Assembly: GCF_002754315.1 (NCBI RefSeq) | Contig: NZ_PEFE01000001.1 | Location: 1-64,000 of the forward strand | Direction: 5' to 3' | From: Flavobacterium sp. 11 | Lineage (GTDB): Bacteria; Bacteroidota; Bacteroidia; Flavobacteriales; Flavobacteriaceae | DNA length: 64,000 bases | Shown: piece by piece, positions 63,846-64,000 of the stretch | Position numbering within the stretch: the first letter of the stretch is position 1 | Layout: each line of letters begins with the position of its first letter | The notes under the pieces: model-generated | The model's database searches: none | What the model saw: only the letters and a program-made list of their open reading frames with translations | What the model was told of the DNA's origin: nothing | Made by a program: the position numbers and the translations under genes

Positions 63846-64000
63846 TTATTTATTTCTTTTCATTTCCCTTGCCAAAAGCGTGTTTTTCAACAACATTGCA
63901 ATGGTCATAGGCCCTACTCCACCTGGAACTGGAGTGATAAAAGATGATTTTTTACTTACATTTTCAAAATCAACATCACCCGTGATTACATATCCTTTTG
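63846..64000 (-). CDS. folD: Bifunctional methylenetetrahydrofolate dehydrogenase/cyclohydrolase, C-terminal end (partial)
   Basis: The minus-strand frame runs from the window edge to TAA at 63848-63846, ~51 codons. It contains [13 protein letters not shown] and the family end motif [16 protein letters not shown], which is diagnostic of FolD. It interconverts one-carbon tetrahydrofolates using NADP. The 5' part lies beyond base 64000. A terminator follows at 63802-63825. Confidence 0.93.
   Translation of the reverse strand, partial: KGYVITGDVDFENVSKKSSFITPVPGGVGPMTIAMLLKNTLLAREMKRNK

Overview
The window looks like a chromosomal segment of a Flavobacterium-type bacterium (Bacteroidota, Flavobacteriaceae). 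The base composition is AT-rich. Secreted proteins end in type IX secretion (T9SS) sorting domains. Promoters fit the flavobacterial TTTG / TAnnTTTG pattern, seen best in front of tRNA-Pro with exactly 19 nt between the boxes. The gene order parA-parB-dapB-lepB-wbqC, then rhomboids-mutL-ribH, then recF, also fits this group.

Region 1 (1-20.7 kb) is a tandem cluster of three surface or secreted T9SS proteins: a 5'-truncated one, one of 1899 aa, and a giant of about 4363 aa. They share a conserved C-terminal module plus a sorting domain. The giant holds four families of highly regular repeats (267, 267, 285 and 258 bp units).

Region 2 (20.8-27.4 kb) carries a small secreted Lys/Cys-rich peptide, a DUF4442 thioesterase-like protein, a DUF4870 membrane protein, a compact padR / pspC / GIN-lipoprotein operon with a second GIN-domain protein behind it, trxB, and a tRNA-Pro. 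A 170-nt element with strong RNA-like base pairing lies between the tRNA and parA.

Region 3 (27.8-40.7 kb) is housekeeping. ParA/ParB, a DUF5683 protein, DapB, signal peptidase I and a WbqC protein run on the plus strand. An EEP-family phosphodiesterase, two rhomboid proteases, MutL, lumazine synthase and a TPR membrane protein run on the minus strand. RecF is divergent.

Region 4 (40.7-59.9 kb), mostly plus strand, has a rhodanese-thioredoxin lipoprotein, DUF2461, a glycosyltransferase, asparagine synthase, MurB, a PaiB-like protein, a GT2 enzyme overlapping a sigma factor, TonB (with a relic of a TonB-dependent receptor C-terminus just upstream), LipA, GAPDH, a hybrid histidine kinase, PNP and LpxK (minus), a Nif3-like protein, a coiled-coil protein with a degenerated zinc ribbon, an alpha/beta hydrolase and RluF.

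Region 5 (60-64 kb), all minus strand, has a DUF4153 membrane protein, a small winged-helix regulator with a six-TM membrane protein, an unlisted 43-aa membrane peptide, a CorA-type transporter and the 3' end of folD. The regulator operon and the DUF4153 gene share a near-identical palindrome (ACTTTG-N5-CAAAGT). A perfect 58-bp palindrome abuts the operon promoter. This small circuit and the structured element before parA are the least ordinary non-coding features here.
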